Below are positions 6,424-14,915 of a stretch of DNA of 51,046 nt, piece after piece; position 1 is the stretch's first letter, and each line of letters starts with the position of its first letter. The notes under the pieces are model-generated. The model did not search any database, was not told the DNA's origin, and was given only the letters and a program-made list of their open reading frames with translations. A program made the position numbers and the translations under genes. Origin of the DNA: Lachnospiraceae bacterium (lineage in GTDB: Bacteria; Bacillota; Clostridia; Lachnospirales; Lachnospiraceae); assembly GCA_017428265.1 (NCBI GenBank), contig JAFRRD010000030.1, positions 1-51,046 on the forward strand. The letters are read 5' to 3'.

Positions 6424-6927
6424 TTATTTTTCCAGGATCTCACTCAGCTGAAACGCCAGTTCCTCCGGCGTTTCGCGCAGACCGTTTTCGATCCAGAGCG
6501 TATAGGCATTGAAGATCCCGCCGGTGATAAAGCTCATCTTGTATTCGTCGTAGACCCCGCGATAGGTCTCGAAGAACACGCGGTCGATATCGTCTTTCAC
6601 GATCCACAGCAAGCCGTTTTTCCGCAGGATGAACGACATTTCACGGTACTGCAGCACATGGGTAAAGAGCGTGGTGAAGTACTGCTTCAGCGTATCGGTC
6701 CGGTAATGGATGCCCGACTCCGCCACGAACTTGTCCGTGATCTGCGCGCACCACTTTTTCAGCACGTCCTCCCGGCTCTCGAAATAGCGGTAGAAGGACA
6801 TGCGGGAAACGCCGGCCTTCCTGCACAGTTCCGTAACGGAGATCTGGGAAAAGGCCTTTTTATGCAGCAGCTGCAGCAGTGCCGTGATGATATATTCCTG
6901 CGTGGCCCCCGCCCCTCCGACTGCCAT
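6424..6927 (-). CDS. TetR/AcrR-family transcriptional regulator
   Basis: The 167-residue protein has an N-terminal TetR helix-turn-helix (AFSQISVTELCRKAGVSRMS, then FYRYFESREDVL) and a C-terminal domain with FITGGIFNAYTLWIENG, typical of the TetR_C family found in Firmicutes. The ATG at 6927 is supported by GGAGGAAAG upstream; a much longer open frame to 7725 has no ribosome binding site and overlaps the divergent gene, so it is rejected. It is divergently transcribed from the 3-hydroxyacyl-CoA dehydrogenase gene and probably controls it. Confidence 0.9.
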   Translation of the reverse strand: MAVGGAGATQEYIITALLQLLHKKAFSQISVTELCRKAGVSRMSFYRYFESREDVLKKWCAQITDKFVAESGIHYRTDTLKQYFTTLFTHVLQYREMSFILRKNGLLWIVKDDIDRVFFETYRGVYDEYKMSFITGGIFNAYTLWIENGLRETPEELAFQLSEILEK

Positions 6928-6968
6928 GATACACTTTCCTCCGTTTGTCACTATCCGGTGCGGATGCC

Positions 6969-6997
6969 TTGTAAAGCTCCGCGCCCGCTGATACAAT
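6969..6997 (+). promoter_or_regulatory. Promoter of the 3-hydroxyacyl-CoA dehydrogenase gene
   Basis: TTGTAA (6969-6974) and TACAAT (6992-6997) with a 17-bp spacer. The -10 is the left half of the palindrome TACAATTGTA (6992-7001). Confidence 0.6.
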
Positions 6998-7001
6998 TGT
7001 A
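6992..7001. promoter_or_regulatory. Palindrome TACAATTGTA, candidate TetR operator
   Basis: A perfect 10-bp palindrome overlapping the -10 of the plus-strand promoter, about 65 bp from the TetR start. Its position suits repression by the divergent TetR protein; this is inference. Confidence 0.4.
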
Positions 7002-7077
7002 ACGCAATCATAACAGACAGTGCCCCGAAAGACAAGGGCTGTCCGATATACAGAGTTTCCATAAAGGAGGTTTTTAC

Positions 7078-8046
7078 ATGGAAAACAGAAAAGTGGTCAT
7101 CGCCGGCGGCGGCGTGCTCGGAACACAGATCGGCCTGATCTGCGCTTATCACGGTTTTGACACGACCTTCTGGCTTCGCTCGGAGAGTTCCATCGGCAGA
7201 ACGACGCCGAAGATCGAACGCTATTCCGCGCTGATGCTGGAAGACCTGGCGAAGGCAAAGGCTCTGATCGGCAACCCGATCGGCGGCATGCTCTATCCCC
7301 GCGGCCTCATCCGCAGCTGGCAGGGCATCACGGCCGAAGCGATCGACGCGCTGATCGAGGAAGGCAAGAAAAATTTCGCGGAAAAAGTCCACATCGAACT
7401 GGATCTTGCCAAGGCCCTGTCGGGCGCCTATATCGTCATCGAATCCATGACCGAAGAGCCGAAGGCCAAGATCGGCATGTACAACGCGATGCGCGACCTG
7501 CTGGATAAGGACACCATCCTCTGCACGAACTCCTCTACCCTGCTGCCGAGCATGTTCGCGGAATATACCGGCCGTCCGGAAAAATACTGCGCTCTTCACT
7601 TTGCCAATACCATCTGGAAAAACAATACCGGCGAGGTCATGGGCCATCCCGGAACGGATCCTGCGATCTATCAGAAGGTCGTGGAATTCGCCGCCGCCAT
7701 CGGCATGGTGCCGCTGCAGCTGCACAAGGAACAGCCCGGCTACATTCTGAACTCGATGCTTGTCCCGTTCCTTTCCGCCGCGCAGGCGCTGTGGGCAAAC
7801 GGCGTCGCCGATCCGGAGACCATCGACCTGACCTGGCGTCTTGCCACGAGCGCGCCGGCCGGCCCGTTCCAGATCCTGGACATCGTGGGTCTCGAGACGG
7901 CCTACAACATTAACCAGATGAAGCCCGCCGCCCAGCAGGAAGGCACGCTGGAGAACCGCATGGGCAAGCTTCTGAAGGAAAAGATCGACAGAGGCGAGAC
8001 CGGTGTCAATGCCGGCAAGGGCTTCTACGATTACACGAAGAAATAA
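7078..8046 (+). CDS. 3-hydroxyacyl-CoA dehydrogenase family protein
   Basis: The 322-residue cytosolic enzyme has an N-terminal Rossmann fold (VVIAGGGVLGTQIGLICAYH, 7-26) and family motifs IESMTEEPKAK, TNSSTLLPS and ALHFANTIWKNNTGEV, followed by a C-terminal helical domain with PGYILNSML and NAGKGFYDY. Members oxidise 3-hydroxyacyl-CoA or related 3-hydroxy acids with NAD. It is shorter than multifunctional FadB and has no thiolase or crotonase beside it, so the substrate may not be a classical fatty-acyl-CoA. AAAGGAGG lies upstream of the ATG. The divergent TetR regulator probably governs it. Confidence 0.88.
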   Translation: MENRKVVIAGGGVLGTQIGLICAYHGFDTTFWLRSESSIGRTTPKIERYSALMLEDLAKAKALIGNPIGGMLYPRGLIRSWQGITAEAIDALIEEGKKNFAEKVHIELDLAKALSGAYIVIESMTEEPKAKIGMYNAMRDLLDKDTILCTNSSTLLPSMFAEYTGRPEKYCALHFANTIWKNNTGEVMGHPGTDPAIYQKVVEFAAAIGMVPLQLHKEQPGYILNSMLVPFLSAAQALWANGVADPETIDLTWRLATSAPAGPFQILDIVGLETAYNINQMKPAAQQEGTLENRMGKLLKEKIDRGETGVNAGKGFYDYTKK

Positions 8047-8082
8047 GCCGCAGCCGCTCCCACAGCTGCCTTACCGAAAAAA

Positions 8083-8111
8083 GCCGCCTGTTCCCGTCAG
8101 GGTCAGGCGGC
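8083..8111. terminator. Bidirectional terminator between the dehydrogenase gene and glnA
   Basis: gccgcctg (8083-8090) pairs with caggcggc (8104-8111). An A run (8077-8082) and a CTGTTTT tract flank it, so it can serve both convergent genes. Confidence 0.8.
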
Positions 8112-8139
8112 CTGTTTTATTGCAGCCGGTACTTCAGCC

Positions 8140-9564
8140 TCAGCTGTTGTAGTAGCGGTCGAACTCGGCTGCGGTGGGGATGCGCGCAATCTCGGCGCAT
8201 TCCTTTCTCTTGCGGGCAATGAAGCCGGAGATCAGCTCCTCGGGGAACACGCCGCCTTCGGTCAGGTAGGCATGATCCTTTTCCAGGGCGTCGAGCGCGG
8301 CTTCGAGCGTCGTCGGCAGGCCGCGGAGCTTCGCCTTCTCTTCATCCGGCAGCGCAAAGAGGTTGAAATCGTAAGGCCCCCAGCCGTTTTTCTTCGGGTC
8401 GATCTTTTTCTTCACGCCGTCGAGGCCGGCCATAAGCAGCGCCGCGTAGCAGAAATACGGGTTGCAGGTCGCGTCGGGATTGCGGATCTCGAAGCGGCGA
8501 AGCGCCGGCGTCTTGGCGTAGGCCGGAATGCGGATGACCGCGCTGCGGTTCGAGGTCGCGTAACCGACCGTGACCGGGGCTTCGAAGCCCGGGACCAGCC
8601 GCTTGAAGGAATTGGTGCTCGGGTTCGTGATCGCACAGAGCGAATCGATGTGCGCCAGCAGGCCGCCCATGAAGTAGTGGGCCGTCCGGGACAGGTGCGC
8701 GTAGCCCTTGTCGTCCGAGAAGACAGGCTTTCCGTCCTTCATCAGCAGCATGTGCACGTGCATCCCGCTGCCGGCCTCGCCGAAGATGGGCTTGGGCATG
8801 AAGGTCGCGCTCATCCCGAATTCCTGCGCGGTATTCTTGATGATGTACTTCATCATCATGGAATTGTCGGCCATCACGGACATCTGCCCGAGCTGCGGCT
8901 CGATCTCAAACTGGCCGCCCGCGCCGACCTCGGGGTGATGGTATTTCACCGGGATCCCGGCCTCCTCCATGTAGAGGACCATCTGGCTGCGGCACTCGAA
9001 GGTCGTATCGGAAGGCTTGGCGGTGTGGTAGTTTTTCTGGTAGGGCACGATGTTCGCGGTGCCCTCGGTATCGCTGTTCCAGTAGGCCTGGTTGAAGTCC
9101 ACGTGCGCCTCCTGGTGGTTCGAGTCGACGCGCCAGCCGGCCTCGTCGAAAAGGTAAAATTCAAACTCCGGCAGGATCATCATCGTGTCGGCGATGCCGG
9201 TGCTCTTCATATATTCTTCCGCCGCGAGCACGATATTGCGCGGATACTGCGGCAGCGGGCGGTTCTTCGGGTAGTCGATGATCATGGCGTTGCCCGTCAT
9301 GGACAGCGTCGGGATCTCGCAGAAAGGGTCCACCATGGCTGTCGTCACGTCCGGGATAAAGACCATGTCGCTCTTTTCCACCACGGCGTAGCCGTAGTTG
9401 GACGCGTCGAAGCCGATGCCGTCTTTGACGGTCGTTTCGCTGAAACGGGCGGCGGGAATGGTAACGTGGCGGAACGCCCCACTGATATCCACCATCTTGA
9501 AATCCAGCATTTTGATATCGTTCTCTCGAATGAACTGGATGACTTCCTTAGCATTGCTGAACAT
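8140..9564 (-). CDS. glnA: Glutamine synthetase (type I)
   Basis: The enzyme makes glutamine from glutamate, ammonium and ATP. The 474-residue chain contains the beta-grasp N-domain (about 1-95), then the catalytic domain with LPEFEFYLFDE, a GQFEIEPQLG segment, GSGMHVHMLL, the ATP-binding NPSTNSFKRLVPGFEAPV and RRFEIRNPDATCNPYFCYAA. No adenylylation motif of the NLY type is visible, so control is probably by feedback or transcription, as in other Firmicutes. The ATG at 9564 follows GGAGGAAG by six bases; an upstream frame to 9621 lacks such a site. gdhA in the same window provides the other ammonium-assimilating route. Confidence 0.96.
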   Translation of the reverse strand: MFSNAKEVIQFIRENDIKMLDFKMVDISGAFRHVTIPAARFSETTVKDGIGFDASNYGYAVVEKSDMVFIPDVTTAMVDPFCEIPTLSMTGNAMIIDYPKNRPLPQYPRNIVLAAEEYMKSTGIADTMMILPEFEFYLFDEAGWRVDSNHQEAHVDFNQAYWNSDTEGTANIVPYQKNYHTAKPSDTTFECRSQMVLYMEEAGIPVKYHHPEVGAGGQFEIEPQLGQMSVMADNSMMMKYIIKNTAQEFGMSATFMPKPIFGEAGSGMHVHMLLMKDGKPVFSDDKGYAHLSRTAHYFMGGLLAHIDSLCAITNPSTNSFKRLVPGFEAPVTVGYATSNRSAVIRIPAYAKTPALRRFEIRNPDATCNPYFCYAALLMAGLDGVKKKIDPKKNGWGPYDFNLFALPDEEKAKLRGLPTTLEAALDALEKDHAYLTEGGVFPEELISGFIARKRKECAEIARIPTAAEFDRYYNS

Positions 9565-9771
9565 AAAGTTCTTCCTCCGAAAGGGTATGGGTTTACGATC
9601 GTCGCGATCTTCGCCAAGCATACCACTTTTTGCCGCGGAAAGAAAGGCTTCTCCCCTTTTCTTTTCCTGTAAAAAAGGCTATAATTCTTTCATTGAAAAG
9701 GCAGTCTGCGAAGCACCGCGCGGCAAAGCGGCGAAGCGGTACGAAGGCACAGGCTGCGCAAAGGAGCAAAA

Positions 9772-10266
9772 ATGGATCTCTGGCAGTTCAACGACAAACG
9801 CGTGCGGATCACCTGCTTGGACGGCGCGGTCTACGAAGGCATCGCCTCACACAACTCCGCGGACTATGACGAGCACGAATTCGGAAAATACGAAGAAGGG
9901 CTCCAGCTGCCCGGCATACTCTTTTACGCGGGCGATATCGCATCGGTCGAGAGCCTTGAGGAGCGTGAGGACGGTCCCTGGGGCAAGTATTCGGAACCCT
10001 TCGGAAGGCTCGAGGAGGAAGCCCTCTTCGACGAGGACGGCGACCCCGTCATCGCCTGCGAGATCCTCGACTGCGAGGACCCGGAACACGTCATCCGGAT
10101 GCTCCGCTGCCTGGGTTATTATACGAATCCGGAAGCCGGCCGGGAGATCCCGGACAAGCCGCAGATCCTGGAGCAGCTGCGCGTGCTGGTGAAGTATTCG
10201 CACGATCCCGAGATCGAGCATATGGCTTCTGCCCTCATCGCCGCCTGGACCGGCGAAGCAAACTGA
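9772..10266 (+). CDS. Lsm-like domain protein, unknown function
   Basis: The 164-residue acidic protein begins with DLWQFNDKRVRITCLDGAVY, a pattern like an Sm/Lsm beta-barrel (V-R-I-T-x-x-D-G-x-x-Y/F-E-G), then a conserved-looking SADYDEHEFGKYEEGLQL and FYAGDIASVESLE. From memory, relatives in Clostridia are annotated as LSM domain proteins. Residues 85-164 form a separate acidic, probably helical segment without recognised motifs. AAAGGAG lies upstream of the ATG. A TATAAT box (9680-9685) with a weak -35 precedes it. RNA binding is possible but unproven. Confidence 0.7.
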   Translation: MDLWQFNDKRVRITCLDGAVYEGIASHNSADYDEHEFGKYEEGLQLPGILFYAGDIASVESLEEREDGPWGKYSEPFGRLEEEALFDEDGDPVIACEILDCEDPEHVIRMLRCLGYYTNPEAGREIPDKPQILEQLRVLVKYSHDPEIEHMASALIAAWTGEAN

Positions 10267-10294
10267 CATTTTCGTGATTTGCGCAGGAAATGTT

Positions 10295-10323
10295 TTGACA
10301 CGGACCACCCTGTGCGATACACT
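10295..10323 (+). promoter_or_regulatory. Promoter of the mscS gene
   Basis: Perfect TTGACA (10295-10300), 17-bp spacer, TACACT (10318-10323). No terminator is seen between mscS and the next gene, so it may also drive the beta-helix gene. Confidence 0.7.
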
Positions 10324-10391
10324 GAAACCATCTGAAAACCCGTATGAAAACTCTCCGGAAACCGGATAAAAACACTGCAAAGGAGCATCCC

Positions 10392-11399
10392 ATGAGCGAC
10401 ACTCAGAACGGCACCCCCAATGCCGCACAGCCCGCACCCAAGGCGCACAAACTCGACAAGCGCAACCCCTGGAGGAAGGTCATCATCCTCGTCGTGATCC
10501 TGCTGATCGTCCTTCTCGTGACCAATCCTTCCCTGATGTTCTTCCTGCCGGCAAGCTGGCGCGAAGCCATGAAGAACGCCTACAACAGCCTCTTCGGCGA
10601 CGTGGACCAGATCTCGAAGGTCCTGAACATCCAGTGGGTCCGCATCTTCAAGGTGATCGTGATCGTGCTGTTCATGCTGATCCTCAAATCCGTCCTGAAG
10701 ATCGTAATGGATAAGATCAAACCGAAGACCGCCAAGGGCGCGAGCATCCACTCGATGGTCAAGAGCTTTTCCGGCTACGCGATCGCGCTGATCATGCTGA
10801 TCTGGTGCCTGTCCGCCATCGGCATCAACCTGAGCACGATCTTCGCCAGCATCGGCATTGTCGCTTTGGTCATCGGCTTTGCGGCCGAGAGCCTGATCGA
10901 GGACGTGGTCACCGGCCTCTTCCTGGTCTTTGAGGACGAGTTCAACGTCGGCGACATCATTGAATACAACGGCTTCCGCGGCACCGTGACCAACATCGGC
11001 GTACGCGTGACCTCCATCCAGGATCCGGGCGGCAACATCAAGCTGGTCAACAACTCGGATCTCCGGAATATCCTGAACCGTTCCCGCACCAATTCGAACG
11101 CCGTCTGCGACGTTCCGGTCTCCTATGCCGCGAACCTGGCCGATACCGAAGTCACCCTCAAGGCCATTGCGGAATCCCTGCCCGGCAAATATCCGGACGT
11201 CTTCCGCGAAGTGCCGGAGTACCTCGGCGTGCAGGCGCTCGACGCCTCTTCGGTCAACCTCCGCTTCATCGCGAAAGTCAGTGAGAGTGAAATCTACAAG
11301 GCAGCCCGTCTGATGAACCGCGAGTTCAAGATCGGCATGGACGAAGCCGGTATCGAGATCCCGTTCCAGCAGGTCGTCGTCCACCAGGGAGATAAATAA
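10392..11399 (+). CDS. mscS: MscS-family mechanosensitive ion channel
   Basis: The 335-residue inner-membrane protein relieves turgor by opening under membrane tension. After a Pro/Ala-rich cytoplasmic N-terminus come hydrophobic segments near 30-52, 85-104 and 128-150, and the pore-lining/MscS signature IGIVALVIGFAAESLIEDVV with GLFLVFEDEFNVGD, followed by the beta domain (IEYNGFRGTV) and the C-terminal alpha/beta domain. The ATG at 10392 follows AAAGGAG by eight bases; an earlier in-frame ATG at 10344 lacks a site. Its C-terminus is eight bases from the next gene. Confidence 0.93.
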   Translation: MSDTQNGTPNAAQPAPKAHKLDKRNPWRKVIILVVILLIVLLVTNPSLMFFLPASWREAMKNAYNSLFGDVDQISKVLNIQWVRIFKVIVIVLFMLILKSVLKIVMDKIKPKTAKGASIHSMVKSFSGYAIALIMLIWCLSAIGINLSTIFASIGIVALVIGFAAESLIEDVVTGLFLVFEDEFNVGDIIEYNGFRGTVTNIGVRVTSIQDPGGNIKLVNNSDLRNILNRSRTNSNAVCDVPVSYAANLADTEVTLKAIAESLPGKYPDVFREVPEYLGVQALDASSVNLRFIAKVSESEIYKAARLMNREFKIGMDEAGIEIPFQQVVVHQGDK

Positions 11400-11407
11400 G
11401 CGTTTCC

Positions 11408-14400
11408 ATGAGAAGATCATTCGACCAATCTGAATTTACGCAGCCGGGAGCAGAGTTCAATCTGCCGCCGGAGCAGTCCGCAACGCTTTCCGGAGGAAGG
11501 CGCCTCGCGGACCGTTTCGGCGCGCGGAAACGGAGCCTTGCCGAACCGGATGAAGCCGAAAGGCAGGCTGCGGAGGTCCTGGCCGAGGAAGGCCCTGCGG
11601 GAGAAGCGACCGGGGAGGAACTGACGACCTCCGCGGCTTCTTCCGGCGCGTCCGGCGACGCGGCGCAGGCGGCCGGCCGGAAGGAAAAGAGGAAGCGCTC
11701 GCTCCTCCTGCAGTTCGCGGCCGTGGCCTCTTCCGTCGTTTTGGTCACGAACTCCTTCAGCATCGACCTCCTCGGCATGGACGGCCTGTTCAACGACTCC
11801 GTCCTTTTCGGCGAAGTGCATTCGACCGAGCCGGATGACTGGCATGAGCCTGAGCACGACGATGAGCCCGACCTGATCTACGGCGACCTCATCCCTTTCG
11901 GGGGCGACAGAGTCTTTCCGAAGCTTGACAACAATGACTGGACGGTGACCCAGTCCCAGACGGTCGACGCGAACAACAAGTACGTCGCGGCGGTGGATTT
12001 CATCAAGGGATCCATGGGCGAGCAGGCCATGGTCGAAAGCTTCGTCTGGTACGGCCGGAAATCCCCCGAGTTCTATACCGGTCCCATCCCGATGTCCATC
12101 CCCGCAAACATCGTTTCCACGGAAAGTCCTTCGCTCTACTATGATTCCGACACCAACACCCTGACCCTGAACAACTATCACGGCAAAGGCCTGATGATCA
12201 ACAACATGGGCCAGGATTTCACCATCCGGCTGATCGGCGACAGCGTCCTGTCCGAGTACCTGATGGTGGCCTGCGGCTCCGTTACCATCACCGGCGACGG
12301 CGGCATCACCATCAATGACGGCGAGCATTACGATTACGGCATCCATGTGGTCGGCCAGTGGACCAGGGCCCATCTCATGCTGGACGAGAACGTCAAATTC
12401 GACATCAGCGGCGCTCAGAGCATCTTCCGCGTCACCTCGACCTGCTCCGAAAAGCCTGTCTGCTACAAGACGCCGCACCCCTGGGGTGAGATCTATCAGG
12501 GCCAGCTGAAAGCCGAGGACACTTCCTTCATCCACGATGATCCCGAGACGTATCATTCCTGGCTGATGGTCGGCGCCCAGACGCATTCCACGATCGTCCA
12601 CGTCAATAACAGCTACCGGCCGGACGGGGCCGAACCCGAGCCGTCCTCCAACGCACCGGTAACCATAGTGACGCTTCCCGTAGGCGGAGATTCCGCCTTC
12701 CCGATGCTGCCGAATCCGATGCCGAATTCCGTCGGCGCGGACGGTACGTATCACGAAAGCAGCATCCTGGTGTGGGACAAATACGCTTCGAACGGCGATC
12801 TTACCGGTCCTCTGGACATTTATTCCTATGAGCAGAACCATCCCACGGGCCGGGACGACATTTTCTATGATCCCGCTTCGAACACGCTGACGCTGAACAA
12901 CTACAACGGAGGGCGCCTAGATGTCCGCAGCATGGGCAGCAGCTTCATGATCCGGCTCATCGGCAGGAACGAACTATTTGCCGGCATCCGGATCTTAGGC
13001 GACCTGACCAGCGGCAGCGTCACCTTCACCGGCGACGGGTATCTCGCGCTGAACGCTCCGCAGCTCTCCCTGTTCGGTCTCTACCTGGACGCCGGAAACG
13101 CGGCGGCGTGCGTCATGGTCGACAGTTCCGTCACCATGGACATTTACGGCAGCGAAGAAGCAATCATCGTCCAGAACACCTCCGCGGACAAGTGCCTCTA
13201 TTACCTTTCCGACGTGGTCCCGGACCTTCGTCAGGTGCGGGATGACGGCGAGTCCGCCCCGTCCGTTCCGGGTACCTTCTACGACTGGAGGATCGTGAAC
13301 GAGAGAAGCGGCTCCGTAAAGCACATCCATCTGGGCGGCGAGGCGCCGCCGGAAGAACCGACGTCTTCGGAGCCTCGGACAGACAGCCTCTACCCGATAG
13401 GCGGAGACTCTTCTTATCCTGATCTGCCGAATCTCGTGCCGGGAGGAATGGCTGTCGGCGGTACCAGACCCCAGATCCAGCTTTACGGGGAAAAGTGGAC
13501 CGTAAACTGGACCGACATGCGGAATATCTATGGTGAACTTGAGGGCGTCGAACACACGGATAAGACCGATATCCTCTACGATCCGGAAACCAATACGCTG
13601 ACCCTCAACAACTGTGTCAGTGACAGCCTGTTTATCCTTAACATGGCCAACAGCTTCACGATCCGGCTGATCGGCGATAACGTACTGCCGGGAGGGATTC
13701 ATGTTGAAGGAGACTACAAAGGCGCAAGCGTCCGCTTTACCGGCGACGGCCATCTTTCCGCGGGAAGCGAAGGGAGTCGATACGGCCTCTGGCTGTCAGA
13801 CAGCTTCGGTCCGAGCTGCGTCATGATCGACAGTACGGTAACGATTGATCTTTACGGAAACGAGCATGCTTTCTTGGTTGAAAACACTTCCGCGCCGAAA
13901 GGTCTTTACTATGAATCGGCCAAACCGATTGAAGGCATAGGGCAGGCCGTCACGGGCTATGAAGAAGATCCCCGCGGCAGAGTCTCAGGCTACTATTACG
14001 ACTGGATCCCCAGGACTGAAGAAAGCGCTTCTGTTAAGCACCTCCATCTCGGTCCCGATACGTCGGAAAACCCGATGCTGACCGGCCTTCCAATCGGCGG
14101 CGATTCCGTCTTCCCGAACCTGCCGAATCCGAACCCGAACACATCGGTTCCGAGCTACGGCGTGCTGAACGAAGACTATATCCAGATCTTTGACCGGACC
14201 GCCCGCACGGAAAGCTTCATTTACGTGAATCCTGCCACGGGTGCCCCGACGGTCAGCGTCCCCGGACTTTCCTACGACCGCTCCACGAATACGCTGACCA
14301 TGAACAATTATCACGGCGCCGGCATCAGTGCGAACCTGCTCGGCAACGGCTTTACGGTCGAGCTCGTCGGAGAAAATGAGCTGACTCAGTGCTTTATGGT

Positions 14401-14791
14401 CTGGGGCTTCTACACCGGCGGCAGCGTGCATTTCACCGGCAGCGGCTCGCTCACGATCAATTCCGGGCAGGAACAGCCGATAGGCCTGCAGCTGCTCTGT
14501 GAATTCTCCACCTCCTGCATCATGATCGATGACAGCGTGACCCTGGACATCTACGGATCCGTCAGCGCGGTCGAGCTCCAGGACACGGATGCGGAAAAAG
14601 CCATTTACCTGCTCTCCGGCGATCCGCTTGACAACGTCCGCCAGCTCACCGTCACGGAAGAGTTCTCGGACAACGATCTGCAGGAGCCGAAACCGTATTA
14701 TGTCTGGCAGCTTGTTGACAACGACCGCAATCCGGTCAGGCACCTGCACATCGAAGGCTCGAATTCGATCCTCGACTGGTTCGGCCGGTAA
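11408..14791 (+). CDS. Large membrane-anchored repeat protein, four beta-helix-like repeats
   Basis: The 1127-residue protein has a charged, Glu/Ala-rich cytoplasmic N-terminus (1-95), a single membrane segment after RKEKRKR (about 97-117), and an extracellular part made of four repeats starting near 163, 424, 663 and 895, each of 230-260 residues. Each repeat opens with GGDSxFPxLPN, then YDxxTNTLTLNNYHG, FTIRLIGDN, SVxFTGDGxLxI, SCVMIDSSVTxDIYGS, and ends SVKHLHL. The TLTLNN/LIGDN/TGDG pattern resembles right-handed beta-helix or Cthe_2159-type carbohydrate-binding proteins. Function is unknown; cell-surface binding is likely. It starts eight bases after mscS with no close ribosome binding site, so translation may be coupled. 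Confidence 0.75.
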   Translation: MRRSFDQSEFTQPGAEFNLPPEQSATLSGGRRLADRFGARKRSLAEPDEAERQAAEVLAEEGPAGEATGEELTTSAASSGASGDAAQAAGRKEKRKRSLLLQFAAVASSVVLVTNSFSIDLLGMDGLFNDSVLFGEVHSTEPDDWHEPEHDDEPDLIYGDLIPFGGDRVFPKLDNNDWTVTQSQTVDANNKYVAAVDFIKGSMGEQAMVESFVWYGRKSPEFYTGPIPMSIPANIVSTESPSLYYDSDTNTLTLNNYHGKGLMINNMGQDFTIRLIGDSVLSEYLMVACGSVTITGDGGITINDGEHYDYGIHVVGQWTRAHLMLDENVKFDISGAQSIFRVTSTCSEKPVCYKTPHPWGEIYQGQLKAEDTSFIHDDPETYHSWLMVGAQTHSTIVHVNNSYRPDGAEPEPSSNAPVTIVTLPVGGDSAFPMLPNPMPNSVGADGTYHESSILVWDKYASNGDLTGPLDIYSYEQNHPTGRDDIFYDPASNTLTLNNYNGGRLDVRSMGSSFMIRLIGRNELFAGIRILGDLTSGSVTFTGDGYLALNAPQLSLFGLYLDAGNAAACVMVDSSVTMDIYGSEEAIIVQNTSADKCLYYLSDVVPDLRQVRDDGESAPSVPGTFYDWRIVNERSGSVKHIHLGGEAPPEEPTSSEPRTDSLYPIGGDSSYPDLPNLVPGGMAVGGTRPQIQLYGEKWTVNWTDMRNIYGELEGVEHTDKTDILYDPETNTLTLNNCVSDSLFILNMANSFTIRLIGDNVLPGGIHVEGDYKGASVRFTGDGHLSAGSEGSRYGLWLSDSFGPSCVMIDSTVTIDLYGNEHAFLVENTSAPKGLYYESAKPIEGIGQAVTGYEEDPRGRVSGYYYDWIPRTEESASVKHLHLGPDTSENPMLTGLPIGGDSVFPNLPNPNPNTSVPSYGVLNEDYIQIFDRTARTESFIYVNPATGAPTVSVPGLSYDRSTNTLTMNNYHGAGISANLLGNGFTVELVGENELTQCFMVWGFYTGGSVHFTGSGSLTINSGQEQPIGLQLLCEFSTSCIMIDDSVTLDIYGSVSAVELQDTDAEKAIYLLSGDPLDNVRQLTVTEEFSDNDLQEPKPYYVWQLVDNDRNPVRHLHIEGSNSILDWFGR

Positions 14792-14915
14792 TTGCTGACA
14801 GAAAGACGCATCTTCAAAGAATTGCGCCGCCTGTTCCATCAGACTCCCGATCGCTGCCCCTGCAGGCGCGGTCTTCACCAAACCAATACAAGATCCACAG
14901 AATTGGAGGACAGAA

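Noticed and set aside
6928-7725. N-terminal extension of the TetR gene to 433 residues
   Set aside because: The extension overlaps the divergent dehydrogenase gene and crosses both promoters; the ATG at 6927 has a good ribosome binding site and starts the normal TetR domain.
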